Source of the DNA: Gnetum montanum
Taxonomy: Eukaryota; Streptophyta; Gnetopsida; Gnetales; Gnetaceae
Assembly: GCA_015680685.1 (NCBI GenBank)
Contig: MNCI01018178.1
Span: 70,523-132,522, forward strand
DNA length: 62,000 bases
Direction: 5' to 3'
Shown here: piece after piece, positions 44,936-56,500 of the stretch
Numbering within the stretch: the stretch's first letter is position 1
Layout: each line of letters begins with the position of its first letter
The notes under the pieces: generated by a model
The model's database searches: none
What the model saw: only the letters and a program-made list of their open reading frames with translations
Told to the model about the DNA's origin: nothing
Made by a program: the position numbers and the translations under genes

Positions 44936-45713
44936 TGATGAGTGGCGAGGCACCCCTACACTCAACCATACGAATACGAGAGTTTCATGCGCGATCCGGT
45001 CGAACTCCATGGACTAAGTGCTTATGTGCCTTAATGGAACACTAAGAATTAATCAATCATTGTCCTCCCAAACTTACTTGTATTTTCACGGTTGTATGGT
45101 TAAGTAAGTTTGAGGTATATGATTTTTATAACTTTTATCTTTTTAAGGTATTATGCTAATAAGAGAAGGTAAGGAGAACTAAGTGACTAACTTTCATTAA
45201 CTATTCACTAACTAAGCTCTAATTTTCCTAACACCAGTATCCGTTCCCACTTGCCATAGACATCCTGAACTAGTGCAACGCTGCTGGGATTACCACGCTA
45301 CGCATTACTAGGTTACCAAGCACTACACACGTGCTCAAAGTCGTCGTACTGAGTGTACTTAACTAGGAGAGTCAAGGGTTGAGAAAGATATTAATTAACT
45401 AGGAAAGAATTTAAACATTCAACAATAATTAATTACTATTTAGCTTAATCCACATGCTGCAAGGTTTATCATAAAGTTCATCTTTATTTCCGTACACAAA
45501 TGTGTGCTCAGGTACAATTTGTTTGAATAAAGATCCGTTCACTTTAAGACTCCTACTGTAGGCACATGGAAATTAGTCTAACTCTGGAATGGTAGAACTG
45601 CAAGAGTTTAGCTAAGGTTCTAAGTCTAAGTGCCTAGAACAAGGAAAGATGCCTCTTATTTATAGACATTGTGGTGGGTCGTGATATCACGTACGCGATA
45701 TCACGGCTCATCA
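44936..45713 (-). repeat. 5' LTR of E4
   Basis: 778 bp, paired with 38667-39459; ends CACGGCTCATCA. U3 GATATCACGTACGCGATATC at about 45683-45702; R hairpin about 45479-45533. Confidence 0.9.
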
Positions 45714-45715
45714 TA
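45714..45715. other. TA junction between E4 and E5
   Basis: E4 ends TCATCA, E5 starts TGATGA, with only TA between them. TA is also the dinucleotide between the polypurine tract and the LTR start in these elements. Confidence 0.85.
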
Positions 45716-46659
45716 TGATGAATGTCGAGGTACCCCTACACTCAACCATATGAATACGAGTGTCTCACGCATGATTCGGTCAAACTCCGCAAACAGGCTA
45801 GTTGTGGTATCTAGATAGTTACTCGTAGATCGTAGTTCACTGTCTTCCCACCTGGACTAGTATTAGCTTTGTCACGTATGGTTTAGTCCAGAGTGAGATG
45901 TATGATGTGGTTTCTAACCTAGTGCTACTCCTAGAGGCAATGGAAAATATCTTTAATTAAGCTAAGAGGAAAAGGGAGAGAGAATCTAAACTAGACTAAG
46001 TGCGATGAGCATCCATTCCTTAATCATCCATACAAATATTGGACCTCATGCACGACTACCACTGGGATTACCAAGCGCATGGCCTAGGTACGCTACTGGG
46101 TTACCAAGTAGTCACTTAAATGCTCGTGATCATGTCGTACTCATCCCGCGTTACTAAGAGATAAGGGTAGAGAGATATTAACTAGGAAAGAAGTAAATAA
46201 CAAATAAATAAATAAATAAGCTAAGTGAATGCTGCAATGATGAAGTGATCTCTATCTTTATTTCCAATCCTGTGCGTGTCCAAGTACGTCACACTCGAAT
46301 AAGGATGCCGTACAATTACAATCATCACACTGCGGGCATGCATTGGGAGAGAAGGGTTGAGAGAAAAACTACTTAAAACTAAAAATTAAAGAAATTCTAG
46401 AAAGTAAGAACTAAATTTTTTGAACAAGGAAAGTCACATCTTATTTATAGAAATTGAGGCAGGCCACGATATTGCGTATGCGATATCGTGGGGCTGATTC
46501 GATATCGCGGATGCGATATTGCGTACGTGATATTATGGCTGCGATATTGGGGGTCTGATATCGGGACCTATTAGACTTGGTATCTTGTATCAGGGTTCAA
46601 ATAATAGGGGTCTGATAACAAGGGTCCAATAATAAGACCTGACAGACCATGACTTATCA
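45716..46659 (-). repeat. 3' LTR of E5
   Basis: 944 bp, plus-strand TGATGAATGTCGAGG to CATGACTTATCA. GATATC/GATATT repeats about 46466-46562, then repeats of GGGTCTGATA / GGGTCCAATA (46545-46636); TATA complement CTTATTTATAGAAATTG near 46439-46455; R hairpin about 46254-46304. Confidence 0.9.
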
Positions 46660-46676
46660 TACCCCCATGACTGAAT
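46660..46676 (-). other. Polypurine tract (E5)
   Basis: Minus strand ATTCAGTCATGGGGGTA before the LTR. Confidence 0.85.
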
Positions 46677-46799
46677 AACAACTCGTCCTGAAGTCAAAGA
46701 AAGTGAGGAACAAGTGCAATTGATTACACAGTGGATAGGTATGGGATTATTGACTAACTAGGAATTTATTTATGTCACAGTGGAGAATTAGACAAAATT

Positions 46800-47272
46800 T
46801 GGACATAGGCACAAAAGACAAAACTTGTGAAACTCATGGGATTCCCAGTAGTGGTGGCTCCTCTATGGGTGCCTCTCCTTTTTCTTGCACGATGAAGCTT
46901 CTAAGATTGATACTGTTGAAGAAGCACTTGACATTTCTCCTCTTCTATCCAAGGATTATGAGCCATCCATGCTGATGTTTCAATGTTTAATGGAGTCGGC
47001 ACTTTCCATGAACATGAAAATTACGGGAACACTTGATTGGCCTTGACATGTTATGCCGCAAATAGCCTTCATTCCTCTTCATAGGCTTGGGCCTTGGCCT
47101 CTCTACCTTTTTCTTGGATAGATTATGCAGTAATAGGAGTTTCATGATGGATGCTGAGTGATTGTGCCTCTTGTTCTGCATGTTCTACATGAAGCCCTTG
47201 GCCTCTACCTCCCCATGGTCGTTCGGTTGCATCTTGAGAAGGTCCTCCTTGTTGTCTTCTCTTAGGGGCCAT
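46800..47272 (-). pseudogene. ORF2, N- and C-terminal remnant (E5)
   Basis: Start at the ATG after GATTATAG, giving MAPKRRQQGGPSQDATERP, the clearest version of the conserved N-terminus. After about 60 codons it jumps to the C-terminal tail (ETSAWMAHNPWIEEEKCQVL), which matches ALAWMAQAP ... EEKIQALL in E1. The domain and coiled coil between them are deleted. Confidence 0.65.
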
Positions 47273-48660
47273 CTATAATCATACAAAGATCCATTGTTAC
47301 TAAGGGTATTGAAAAAAAAGGTCAATGATTTCATACCTTACTCATTGCCTTTAATAAATGTTGAATTATTTGCTTAGTGTGATCTTAGAGTTAGAAATTT
47401 TTTTTTCAAGGAAGTTGCCCTAAAATTTTAATGTCGGACCTAGTTTGTTAAGGTGACACATAAAAGGACCTATTTTTGAGGAACGTTTGATAAAATGATG
47501 ACAAAGGAAAGAATAGATTTGGCAATGAATTACTCAGAGGGTATAAGATGATGTGGTGGTATGCAACAAGTACAAATTGCAAAAGTCACGCTAGTGGGTC
47601 CTCCCCAAAGTAGGTTTCAATTTATAATGCCCTTGCGTAACCACACCTTAAAATGTCCATAGGAACTAGAAGGGTTAAATGTAATCCATACCAGTTTCAC
47701 AAAACACACACATGTAGATACCACCAGAATGAGGTAAGTATTCTATGCTATACAAGACATGAGTTACAATTACATGAACAATGAGATGAGATGGGGTACA
47801 GAAGGGATTGTAGAGATTGGAACATGAGGTAATTGACCCAGGGCACAATGAGTCCTACATGTAAAGCATGATTAATGTGTCATTAACCTATTGTTCCAAG
47901 ATCAGGACCAAGTCCATTCCTTTGATTAGTGACACCACATTGTTTCATCCCATGATGAGTGACTATGAGAGTACTATAACAACAAGGTGTATGATCACTT
48001 GACATTTTGTTCAAGAGAGGAGTGATTTCTGCTTTGTGGCACTTCCTTTGTTGTTTTGTTTTTTTTTGTTTTTTTTTTCTCTTTCTTTTTTTTTTGGTTG
48101 CTGAATCCAGAGATGCCACCAACCTTTAGGCATGGGTGCATGTCTTTCCAGTGAGACCCCCTAGAACAACATTGGATTTTTGAGTGCCTTTTGATTACTC
48201 TTACTCCCATTTTGCATTAGATCTACAAGGATCTTAGTACAGCCACGTTGCATGATAACTCTCACAGACATTACCAAAGAGAATCTACAAGTCCCCTTGA
48301 TGTCACACCCTAATCATTCCCTCTTGATCCATCCTTCTTCATTCTAGATACAATGAACACAAAATTAATTTTTAAGTTTTAGGAATGTCAAGAATATCAC
48401 TGTACCCTCAAACATAACCTCTTATTTGTAGAATGGATGAGTGGGTGTAATGGGCTCACTGTCCAAAGAATTGATCACTCGAGACTCGATAACATAGAAC
48501 ACACCTCAACCAACTAGCCACATGAGTGTTTTATTTGTAGATGAGATTACTTATAAAAATATAAAAAGATAAAAAGGTAGAACAAGAAATTGAAAAATGA
48601 AAAAAAAAGAAAACAAAAAGTTGTAAAATGAAAGAAAATGAAAAGTAGTTATTAATCCTA
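47273..48660 (-). other. Non-coding interval of E5
   Basis: Splice-acceptor-like text directly upstream of ATG (47273-47340; a GTATGA donor-like site about 75 nt from AG); conserved block 47596-47650 (GTGGGTCCTCCCCAAAGTAG, ATGCCCTTGCGTAACC); purine tract on the minus strand near 48040-48095; U-rich tract after the gag stop (48540-48655). No ORF supported. Confidence 0.6.
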
Positions 48661-48667
48661 CTTGTTA

Positions 48668-50495
48668 TTAGAATGGGGGGTATCCCTCATAACTAAATGG
48701 TTGAGCATGGCAAGGATTAATAAATGAAAGATGAGGATCCTTGCATGTTGGAAATATTGAAACTTGGTCACACTTACCCCATTGGGGTCCACACACTTGA
48801 TTATAGTAATCATAGTGGGGCAATTTATATGATGTGGTTCCTAGATAAAGAGTTGACCCACTATGATACTTGGGACCGTAAGATGGTATTAAAGGATTAG
48901 GATGTCTCTCTCCATGGCTATATTCATTGGGCCATATGGTTGTTGGAGTGTTAATTGGTGGCCATGATGAAGTAACACAAGACATTGGGTTTGAGGAGAA
49001 GGGTGCACCACAGTGTTGGACTTATGCTAAGTTGGAGAATGTAGTGGCCCTGGAATTGTGTTGTCCCTTCCTATGGTCATGTCTAAAGAAGGGACGCCTT
49101 CGATGTTGAGGAGGCCTCTCACTGCTATTGGCAATAGTAGCACAAGTAACGTTCGTAGATTGTTGCTATGGTGCAGACACTTTAGGAACAGTTGGTGGCG
49201 ATGTAGAAGGAGGGAAAGGATGAGAATGTTGAATTCTAGGAGAAGTGTATGGTACAAGAGGAGGTGGTTGTGTTGAGGACATGGGCTGATAGTACTAAGG
49301 AGAATAAGAATAATGTGGTGAGATAGAGTATGTTGACCCAGTTGGGGAAATAGGATATTGGACTAGATAAGCATTTGGATTCAGATGATATGAAGGTTGT
49401 CTCCAGTTTAGTGATGGTTTCCCCCATGAATGGGATTGTTGCCACTGTAATCAAACATAGTATCTCTGTATGAACTCTGGGTGTAACATGTTTCCCCAAT
49501 GCTCATATAAATGTAACAAGATTGGGCATTGGCCCTTGGGGTGATCGTGTAGGTAGATGTTGCATTCATACGTGTGTTTGGTAGTTGAGCTCTTATTTTC
49601 TTCACCCCTTCTTTTCGATTGTCTAATGACATTTTATCTTGCTTCTCGAGTTCTCAAAACTCTATCTCCAATAATATTGATATATTCTCCACACTTTTTA
49701 TGCATCCATTCCAGCCTCTTATTGATCTTTGCCTTGATTTCATCTAATGATTATTGTACTGGCAAAGATGGTTCTTCCTCNNNNNNNNNNNNNNNNNNNN
49801 NNNNNNNNNNNNNNNNNNNNNNNNNNNNNNNNNNNNNNNNNNNNNNNNNNNNNNNNNNNNNNNNNNNNNNNNNNNNNNNNNNNNNNNNNNNNNNNNNNNN
49901 NNNNNNNNNNNNNNNNNNNNNNNNNNNNNNNNNNNNNNNNNTGCTTGTTTCCACTCTTGGATTTGTTTCCTCAAGGCCAACACTCTTGCGTAGGTTTGAT
50001 ATCTTTCATTAAAGAGTTCTACCATTGTTGGCCAACGTCGTATTGAATTTGGTTTTAATGATTTATACCATACTTTTGCTTGGCCAACGAGTGTCATAGG
50101 AAAGAGCTTGAGTTTTTGCCAATTTTCATCAATGTTGTTCCATGCACAGGCATCACAGAAGGCTTGTAAATGTTGTTGTGGATCTAAGTCATAGCCTCCT
50201 AAGAAATTGGGGAAGTTGTTTAAATCAAGCCTGGGTAGGTGGCTCTCTTTATGATGCCTATGGGAGATTTGAACAGCCTTTGTATTTGCGTTAGGCTTGT
50301 AGTGGCCAGTAGGGTTTCATTGTCATTAAGTAAGTTATGATTTTGTGCATTGGGATGATGTTGCCTTCATTTATGTTTATAAGAAACCCCCACCTCAGAT
50401 TGCGTACTCCAATCTTCATTGTCATGTAATTCATTGGTTCTCCAGTGACTTTCCTCACTAGATATGGCATTATCGTAGTCTTGTAGGAGAGGCAT
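48668..50495 (-). pseudogene. gag: gag (E5, family II)
   Basis: Start at the ATG giving MPLLQDYDNAISSEE. Gag core about 50230-49940: FDACVHG-like text, then MTLVGQAKVWYKSLKPNSIR and ELFNERYQTYARV; a 161-base gap removes the next part. Zinc-knuckle relic CNIYLHDHPKGQC at 49524-49563 has the same Cys-to-Tyr change as E1. Pro/Ser/Tyr-rich tail ends FSYEGYPPF with the stop near 48668. Several frameshifts. Confidence 0.8.
49781..49941. other. Sequence gap, 161 n
   Basis: Unknown bases inside the E5 gag. Confidence 1.
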
Positions 50496-50616
50496 GGTTG
50501 TGCAATTGTGTGTGAATTTATATGTGACTTATTATAATTATTTCTTCCTAAAAGATATATTTTTAATTCCTATACAATGACCTTATATGATATAACTAAT
50601 CTAGATAACTAGCATC

Positions 50617-50636
50617 GTCCCCGACAACGATGCCAA
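50617..50636 (-). other. Primer-binding site, tRNA-Asp type (E5)
   Basis: Minus strand TGGCATCGTTGTCGGGGA one base after the LTR. Confidence 0.8.
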
Positions 50637-51540
50637 TGATGAGTGACGAGGTACCCCTACACTCAACCATACGAACACGAGCGTCTCATGCACGATCCAG
50701 TCGAACTTCGTAGATGGGCTAGTTGTGGTATCTAGATAGTTACTCGTAGGTTACAGTTCACTATCTTCCCACTTGGACTAGTATTAGCTTTGTCACGTAT
50801 GGTTTAGTCCAGAGTGAGGTGTATGATGTGGTTTCTAACCTAGTGCTACTCCTAGAGGCAATGGAAAATATCTTTAATTAAGCTAAGAGGAAAATGGAGA
50901 GAGAATCTAAACTAGCCTAAGTGCAATGAGCATTTGTTCCTTAATCATCCGTATACATCTTGGACCTTGTGCATGACTACCACTAGGATTACCAAGTGCA
51001 TGGCCTAGGTATGCCACTAGGTTACCAAGTAGTCACACTTAAATGTTTGTGATCAAGTCGTACTCATCCCGCGTTACTAATAGATAAGGGTAGAGAGATA
51101 TTAACTAGGAAAGTAGTAAATAATAAATAAATAAATAAATAATTAAGCTAAGTGAATGCTGCAATGATGAAGTAATCTCGATCTTTATTTCTGGTCATGT
51201 GCATGTCCAAGTACGTCACACTCGAATAAGGATTCCGTACAATTACAATCACCACACTGCGGGCATGCATTAGGAGAGAAGGGTTGAGAGAAGAACTACT
51301 TAAAACTAACACTTAAAAGAAATTCTAAAGGCTAAGAACTAACTTTTTTGAATAAGGAAAGCTGCCTCTTATTTATAAAAATTGAGGTAGGTTGCGATAT
51401 CGCATATGCGATATTGCAGCTGCGATATTGGGGGTCCAATAATAGGGGTCCAATATCGAGACCTATCAGACTTGGTATCTTGTATCAAGGTTTAGATAAC
51501 AAGGGTCCGATAACAAGACCTAACAGACCATGACTCATCA
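50637..51540 (-). repeat. 5' LTR of E5
   Basis: 904 bp, plus-strand TGATGAGTGACGAGG to CATGACTCATCA; paired with 45716-46659. R hairpin about 51180-51230; U3 GATATC/GATATT repeats about 51395-51430. Confidence 0.9.
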
Positions 51541-52300
51541 CTATTGGTAACTTTTTCTTGACTGTTGGCTTGGAGATGGTAGGGTGTTGTTAATTTATGT
51601 TCAACTCCTAAGCATTACATAAGCTTGCAAACGGTAGCACCTATAAAATGGGTTCTGTTGTTAGAAAATAGTGCACCTAGCATACCAAACCTATTTACAA
51701 CATTTTGTTGTACAAACTACATAGCAGTGGATGATGTATAGTTAATGATGGCTGCTACTTCTACCCATTTTGTGTAGTAATCAATGATGACAATTATATA
51801 TGTATTTTCATTTTACATGGGTGTGATGGAACCTATGAAGTCAATGCCCCATATGTCAAAGAGTTCTAGTGGTTGAATTCACTGTTGAGGTTCCTCCATT
51901 TGTGTAGTCATCCCACCATCTTATTGATAGCATTCACAAGAGCAGATAAATTGGTGGGCATCCTAGAAGATGGTGGGCCAATAGTATCTTGCCATTAGGA
52001 TTGTTATGATCATGCATCTCCCTACATAGTAACCCCCATAAGGACCTTCATGAGCATCCTAGAGAATGCACAGTTGATCAACATCAAGTACACACCAATG
52101 AACCAGGCCATCGGTGCACACCTTGTGAAGGTGTCCATTGATTTCCATGAACTGTTTGGCCTAACGAAGAAATTGTTCTTTCTTTCTATAGTCCAAATCT
52201 TATGGCATTTCCTAAGTGAGAAGATAACCGAGGAAGCAATTGTATCATTTTGGTTTTGTAGGCATTTGTTCATTTATTGCATTGGCAAAGAGAAGTTCAT
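51541..52300 (-). pseudogene. pol (INT): Integrase N-terminal and core part (E3)
   Basis: Upstream piece of the E3 integrase. Readable: HLHKVCTDGLVHWCV, HEGPYGGYYVG, SCECYQ, FDIWGIDFIGSI (first Asp kept), YYTKWVEVAAIINY, FSNNRTHF (second Asp of SDNGTHF changed to Asn), YHLQANSQEKVTN where E2 has NGQAEVTN (Glu changed to Lys). The E4-E5 pair is inserted four codons after this Lys. Dead enzyme. Confidence 0.75.
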
Positions 52301-52800
52301 TTGAAAATTGATCAGAGAGTGGGCTCTCCTCTTTGTCATCCCATCATAACTGAGAGAGATGGTTAGTGAACATTCTTAGTTCTCTTTTGATCTACCATCG
52401 TAAGATCAAATTCCTGCAAGATCATCAACCGCTATATGACATGGGGGCTCACTGTTGGCTTGTCCATTAGGAAATGGATGGCACTATGGTTAGTGTGCAT
52501 AAGCACTTTATATCCAAGCACATAGTACTTGAACTTTTCCAAAGCATAGACCATCGCCATTAGTTCTTTCTCTATGGTGGTGTAATTGAGCTACGTACCC
52601 ACAGTGCTTCAACTTATGCAATGGATATAATATGGACATTTTCGGTTGTCCAACTATGTAAGCATAGCTAACAATGCATAATTAGATGCATCTCTCATGA
52701 TATGAAATGGTTTGGACTAGTCAGGTGCTTATACAATTAGAGTCTCTAAGAGCTTCTACTTAAGGCTCTAGAATGCTTTTTTGCATTCATTCGTCTAGAT
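52301..52800 (-). pseudogene. pol (RH): RNase H (E3)
   Basis: Readable: RDASNYAL-type start near 52690, MAMVYALEKFKYYVLGYKVL, then MHTNHSAI (usual TDH read as TNH) and NHLSQL (usual DHLSRL). The NHLS form is shared with E2. Confidence 0.7.
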
Positions 52801-53640
52801 GAATGAAGCAACTTTCTTTGTTATCTTGACCAATAGTTTTGTAATCTTAGAGAAATTCTCTATGAATAATTGGTAGTAGCTAGTGTATCCAAATAATGGT
52901 CAAACATCTCTAACGGTGTTTGGTTGGTAAGTTATTCCTTGGATGATTCTTATCTTTTCAGGGTCTACCTCAATCCCTACCTGAGAAATTTTGTGCCCTA
53001 GTACAATGCCCTCTTAGACCTTCAGATGGATCTTCTATCAATTAAGTTAAAGATTTATCTTCAAAAACCTTTTAAGAACTTGCTCAAGTTAGTCCAAGGT
53101 TTACTCAAATGTAGCACCATAGATGGAGAAGTCATCCATGAAGACTTCCACTTCGCAACCAATTTGTTGTTGAAAAATGTTCAAGACCAAGCATTGGAAT
53201 GTTGTAGGAGCATTGCATAGACCAAAGGCATCTTTTGATATGCAAAAGTCCCCTAGGGACTTGTGAATGTTGTTTCAGCCTAATCCTCCAACGTAATCTG
53301 GATTTGGTTATAGCCACTATAACCATCCAAAAAACTGTAATAGCAATGTTGAGATATAGTGTTTAACACTTCATCCACAAATGGCAATGGAAAGTGATCT
53401 TTGATTGTTGCCATACTCAATAGATAGAATTTGATGTAGATCCACCACTTGCCAACTTTCTTTGGCACAATCACAAGTGGACTAACCCACTCACTATCTA
53501 CAATGGGATAGATAAACCTTGCGTTGAGCAGTTGTTCAATTTCCTCTTTGATGATTTGCTTCAATTTGAGGTTCAACCATCGCTGCAGTTGCCTCTTTGG
53601 CTTCATGGTTAGATTAGTATAGATATGATGCTAGCATATC
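52801..53640 (-). pseudogene. pol (RT): Reverse transcriptase (E3)
   Basis: 53280-53606 is open for 108 codons: ARFIYPIVDSEWVSPLVIVP, ATIKDHFPLPFVDEVLNTI, YYSFLDGYSGYNQIQI. Further on the catalytic motif VFMDDFSIYGAT is intact (about 53115-53150), and the thumb has IRIIQGITYQ-type text. Stops between segments. Confidence 0.85.
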
Positions 53641-54600
53641 CTAGGATCAATCTCTATGAATTTAGGATATGACCAAGCAAAGGCTGTTGGCCATTTGTTG
53701 ACGACCTTCAACAACATCCATTTCTATTCAAGAGCAAGATTAGAATTGATTATACTTGCCTTGCCATTTGTCAAAAATGCATACTCCTTGTCGGTAGGTA
53801 GAGTTTACAACACCATGGGCTCTTGTTTAAAATTTTTAGGGATTTCCAACTCTCCCCAATAGGTATCATCATTTGCATTATTAGAGAGTTGGTGATGAAC
53901 TCGCTCTAGTTTATCCATGCTTTTAATATAGGCACATGTCAGACTCTTAGAAGGTTTCATACAAATTTTGCTTCTTTCAAGATTAGTTGTCAGCTATTGG
54001 TTGTTCTTTTACTTTGTGGCTACTGCATATAGGCACCTTTGAATTTTAGATTCATTTGCACACTGTCTGCATGCTTTGATGGATGTGTTGTTGAAAAATT
54101 AGAGTTTTTGCACATAGTTGCACCCGGTATCACTATACATGATGCATTCAACTCTTTTCTTCTTGATCTTTCCTAATTCATTCTCCTTGAAAATTTTCAA
54201 GGAGAGATCTCTGATGTCCATTCACACATCAATAGTGCTCAACCATGCCCTTCCCATAATAATTGGGAAGTCTCCCTTGTAGTTAACCTTGATCACTAGA
54301 AAATCAACACAAAAAGTGGTCACATTGTCCTCTATAAGTCACAAAGGAACCATGATTAACTAGTATGCCAATTCTAGATGGATATTGCTCTTCTTAAGAG
54401 GTGGTAGGATCCATGCTTTGTAGATGTCATGGGAAATTAGATTGACACTGGAACTTGAATCAAGAAGAGCCTTGCATGGCTCATGTCCAACGATCTACAA
54501 GTAGATGAGATGACTTATAGGATTAAATATTTCCCTAGGAAGGTTGCCAACTTTGATCCAATTAGATACAACATGGGTTAACATGATAATGTAGATCTTA
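53641..54600 (-). pseudogene. pol (PR): Protease and PR-RT linker (E3)
   Basis: Protease region with CKALLDSSSSVNLISHDIYK: the active-site triad DSG is DSS (about 54455-54475). FPIIMGRAWLSTID-type segment near 54235-54275. Linker with HQLSNNAND-type text to RT. Stops throughout. Confidence 0.7.
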
Positions 54601-55481
54601 GTAGGCATTTGGTTTGAAGGATTCTCAGAAGGATTTGATGCAAAGGATGATGGAGAGACAGGATGGCTAGCCACATTAGTTTGTAAGGAATTTAGAGGAC
54701 TATTGGGTTAGAAGAATGGTTGCTTTTAGGATATGGGTTCCAAACCATTTGACTAGAAAGCCAACTATAAGTTGATAGCCCTAGTAGTATTAGGTTGTTG
54801 CAGTTGTGGTGGAATTTCATTTTGCATAGATGGAGTAAGAGGTAATTGGGTGGAGGGTGGAGGAGAATGTGCTAAAGGATGAGAAGAATGATAGGGATAT
54901 GGGGTTTTCCCTTTAGTAGATGGAGAATGAGTTTTGTGATACTTTGAAGGGAAATAGTGATGCTGAAAAGAAATGTGACTAGAAGAGTCATGTGGAGACA
55001 TTAGTTGCTGAACATAGTACCCATATGGATCTGGCTACCTATAAGAGTACTATTGCCTTGGTGGTGGTATCCCCCATGACTGTGGGTATTGCCATTACTA
55101 TTATTACTCATATGGTTGTGGTGGAGATCCACTTGGATAATAAGCTTGTTGTTGCTAATGGAACTACCTTGGATTGCCTTGAGGATAAGACAATCTTCTG
55201 GGTGCTTGCCTTGAGGATAATATTGATACCAACTTTCAGCTTCCTTGATGAGTATCTTGGGAAATAGCTTTAATTTCTGCCAATTATTTTCAATATTTTG
55301 TAAGGCACAGTCATCGTGAAAGGCTTGAAGATGTATTTGTAGATTAGAGTTATATCCCCCTCAAATTTAAGGATATTATTCATGTTAAGTCACTTGATTC
55401 AACTATCTTCCACATGCTTGGTTGGAATTTTCATTGCTTCATTGATATTCAACATACTCCAAGTTGCCAGCAAAGGCTCAT
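54601..55481 (-). pseudogene. gag: gag, internally deleted and truncated (E3)
   Basis: Pro/Gln/His-rich tail (54765-55120, for example SPHDSSSHISFQHHYFPS), then at about 55213 the text jumps from the tail to the Gag core (LPKILIKEAESWYQY, DDCALQNIENNWQKLKLFP), so the zinc knuckle and half of the core are deleted, apparently between two TTGAGGATA direct repeats. Ends at the E6 insertion. Confidence 0.7.
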
Positions 55482-55599
55482 TGAAACACCACAAAATTTT
55501 AGCTTAACATTTTGAAACAAGAACGAATCAAGCCCTTTTTAGCATTCAGGAGGAAAAAATTAACTAAGGCATGGAACTCACAGCCGGCTTGTTCAAGCC

Positions 55600-56500
55600 A
55601 GCTTGCTCATGCTGTCAGGCTAGCTTGCCCTCAACATAACCAACCATGACAGCATTCAAATTAGGTCAAAACAGTCCTAATTTGAATGGGAAAGGCCCCC
55701 TCGGGGTCCACTGATGGCTGCTCCAAGTTTCAACATCCAAAATCCAAGATTTCAAGTCAAAATTCCACAAATCTTGCTACTCACACTAAGGTCACGCCCA
55801 AGTCACACTGGCAGCATGAGTCTAGCATGAGTCCAGCGTGAGTAACTCAAAAAAGCCTTAAAACAGTGTTAAAATGGCCTAATTTTGAGGGTACAAGACC
55901 CCCTCGAGGTCCACTAATGATTTATTTAGGTCCCAACCCTCAAAATTCTGGTTCTAGGCTAAAAAATAAACCATTTTCAGTGCTCATGCCCAGGTCATGC
56001 TGGGGTCACGCTGGAGTCATGTCTAGCTCACGTTGACAGCGTGAGCCCAGTGTGAGTTGCCAAAATGACTTGGATCAAGGCAAAAAGAGGCTCAGACTTA
56101 GCATGCAGATTGTCCCCAAGGCTAGGCAGCAGTTACACTTGAAAGATAGGTCTAAAAAAATCAATATTTGGTGTGAAATGTACCATCCTAGCTTGCTCAC
56201 GCCCAGGTCATGCTGAGGTCACGTTGAGCTCATGCTGACAGCGTGAGCCCAGCGTGAGCTGTAAAAAGTGGCCCAAATCTAAGCATAAACAGGCTCAAAT
56301 TAAACACACAAGACATCCTCAAGGTCAGGTAGCAGTTACACTTCAAAAGTAGGTCTTAAAAGATGGAATTTTGACACAAAATGCATCATTTTTGGTCACG
56401 CACACCGACGTCATGCTGGGCTCACGCTGAGGTCACGTTGGCAGCGTGAGCCCAGCATGAGCACTAGTCATGACCAAGCAAAAACACTTCAGACGCATGC
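55600..56500 (+). repeat. About 203-225 bp tandem repeats in the E6 U3
   Basis: Four diverged units, anchored by CAGCRTGAGYCYAGC-type words at 55812, 56037, 56239 and 56442 (spacing 225, 202, 203). Each unit also carries CCCAGGTCATGCTG-like words and, in the last three, GGTAGCAGTTACACTT-like words. Confidence 0.7.
56411..56460. repeat. Perfect 19-bp inverted repeat in the E6 U3
   Basis: TCATGCTGGGCTCACGCTG (56411-56429) and its exact complement (56442-56460) with a 12-base spacer. Diverged versions in the other units are less symmetrical. Confidence 0.9.

Larger units (their letters stand above)
38667..45713 (-). mobile_element. E4: deleted family I element (gag-PR only)
   Basis: 7.05 kb element with LTRs 38667-39459 and 44936-45713, polypurine tract, tRNA-Asp-type primer-binding site, gag and protease. 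RT, RNase H and almost all integrase are removed by a deletion that joins the PR-RT linker to the integrase tail; ORF2 is reduced to its first codons. Independent of the family II deletion, which removed protease as well. Non-autonomous. Confidence 0.88.
45716..51540 (-). mobile_element. E5: deleted family II element (gag, ORF2 remnant)
   Basis: 5.8 kb element with LTRs 45716-46659 and 50637-51540, polypurine tract, primer-binding site and family II gag. No pol. ORF2 keeps its N-terminus and tail but lacks the globular domain and coiled coil; the internal promoter-like block and internal polypurine-like site are also deleted. Shares the CTATT target duplication with E4. Confidence 0.88.
33014..55481 (-). 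mobile_element. E3: family I Athila-type element, split by E4-E5 and cut by E6
   Basis: Minus-strand element. 3' LTR 33014-33904, ORF2 35888-about 34100, integrase C-terminus 38661-38019, then after removal of 38667-51545 the rest of integrase, RNase H, RT, protease and a shortened gag up to 55481. There E6 is inserted, so the remaining gag and the 5' LTR lie beyond the window. More decayed than E2: stops every few dozen codons, protease DSS instead of DSG, integrase catalytic Glu changed to Lys, and a gag deletion near 55213. Confidence 0.85.

Noticed and set aside
49744-50097. Long frames running through runs of n
   Set aside because: Artefacts of the 161-base gap; only the gag text outside the gap is real. 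The same holds for frames across 29613-29854.
45716-51540. E5 as an ordinary independent insertion into the E4 LTR end
   Set aside because: Its left flank (TCATA) does not match its right flank (CTATT), whereas the outer flanks of E4 plus E5 match exactly; kept only as an alternative in the finding.
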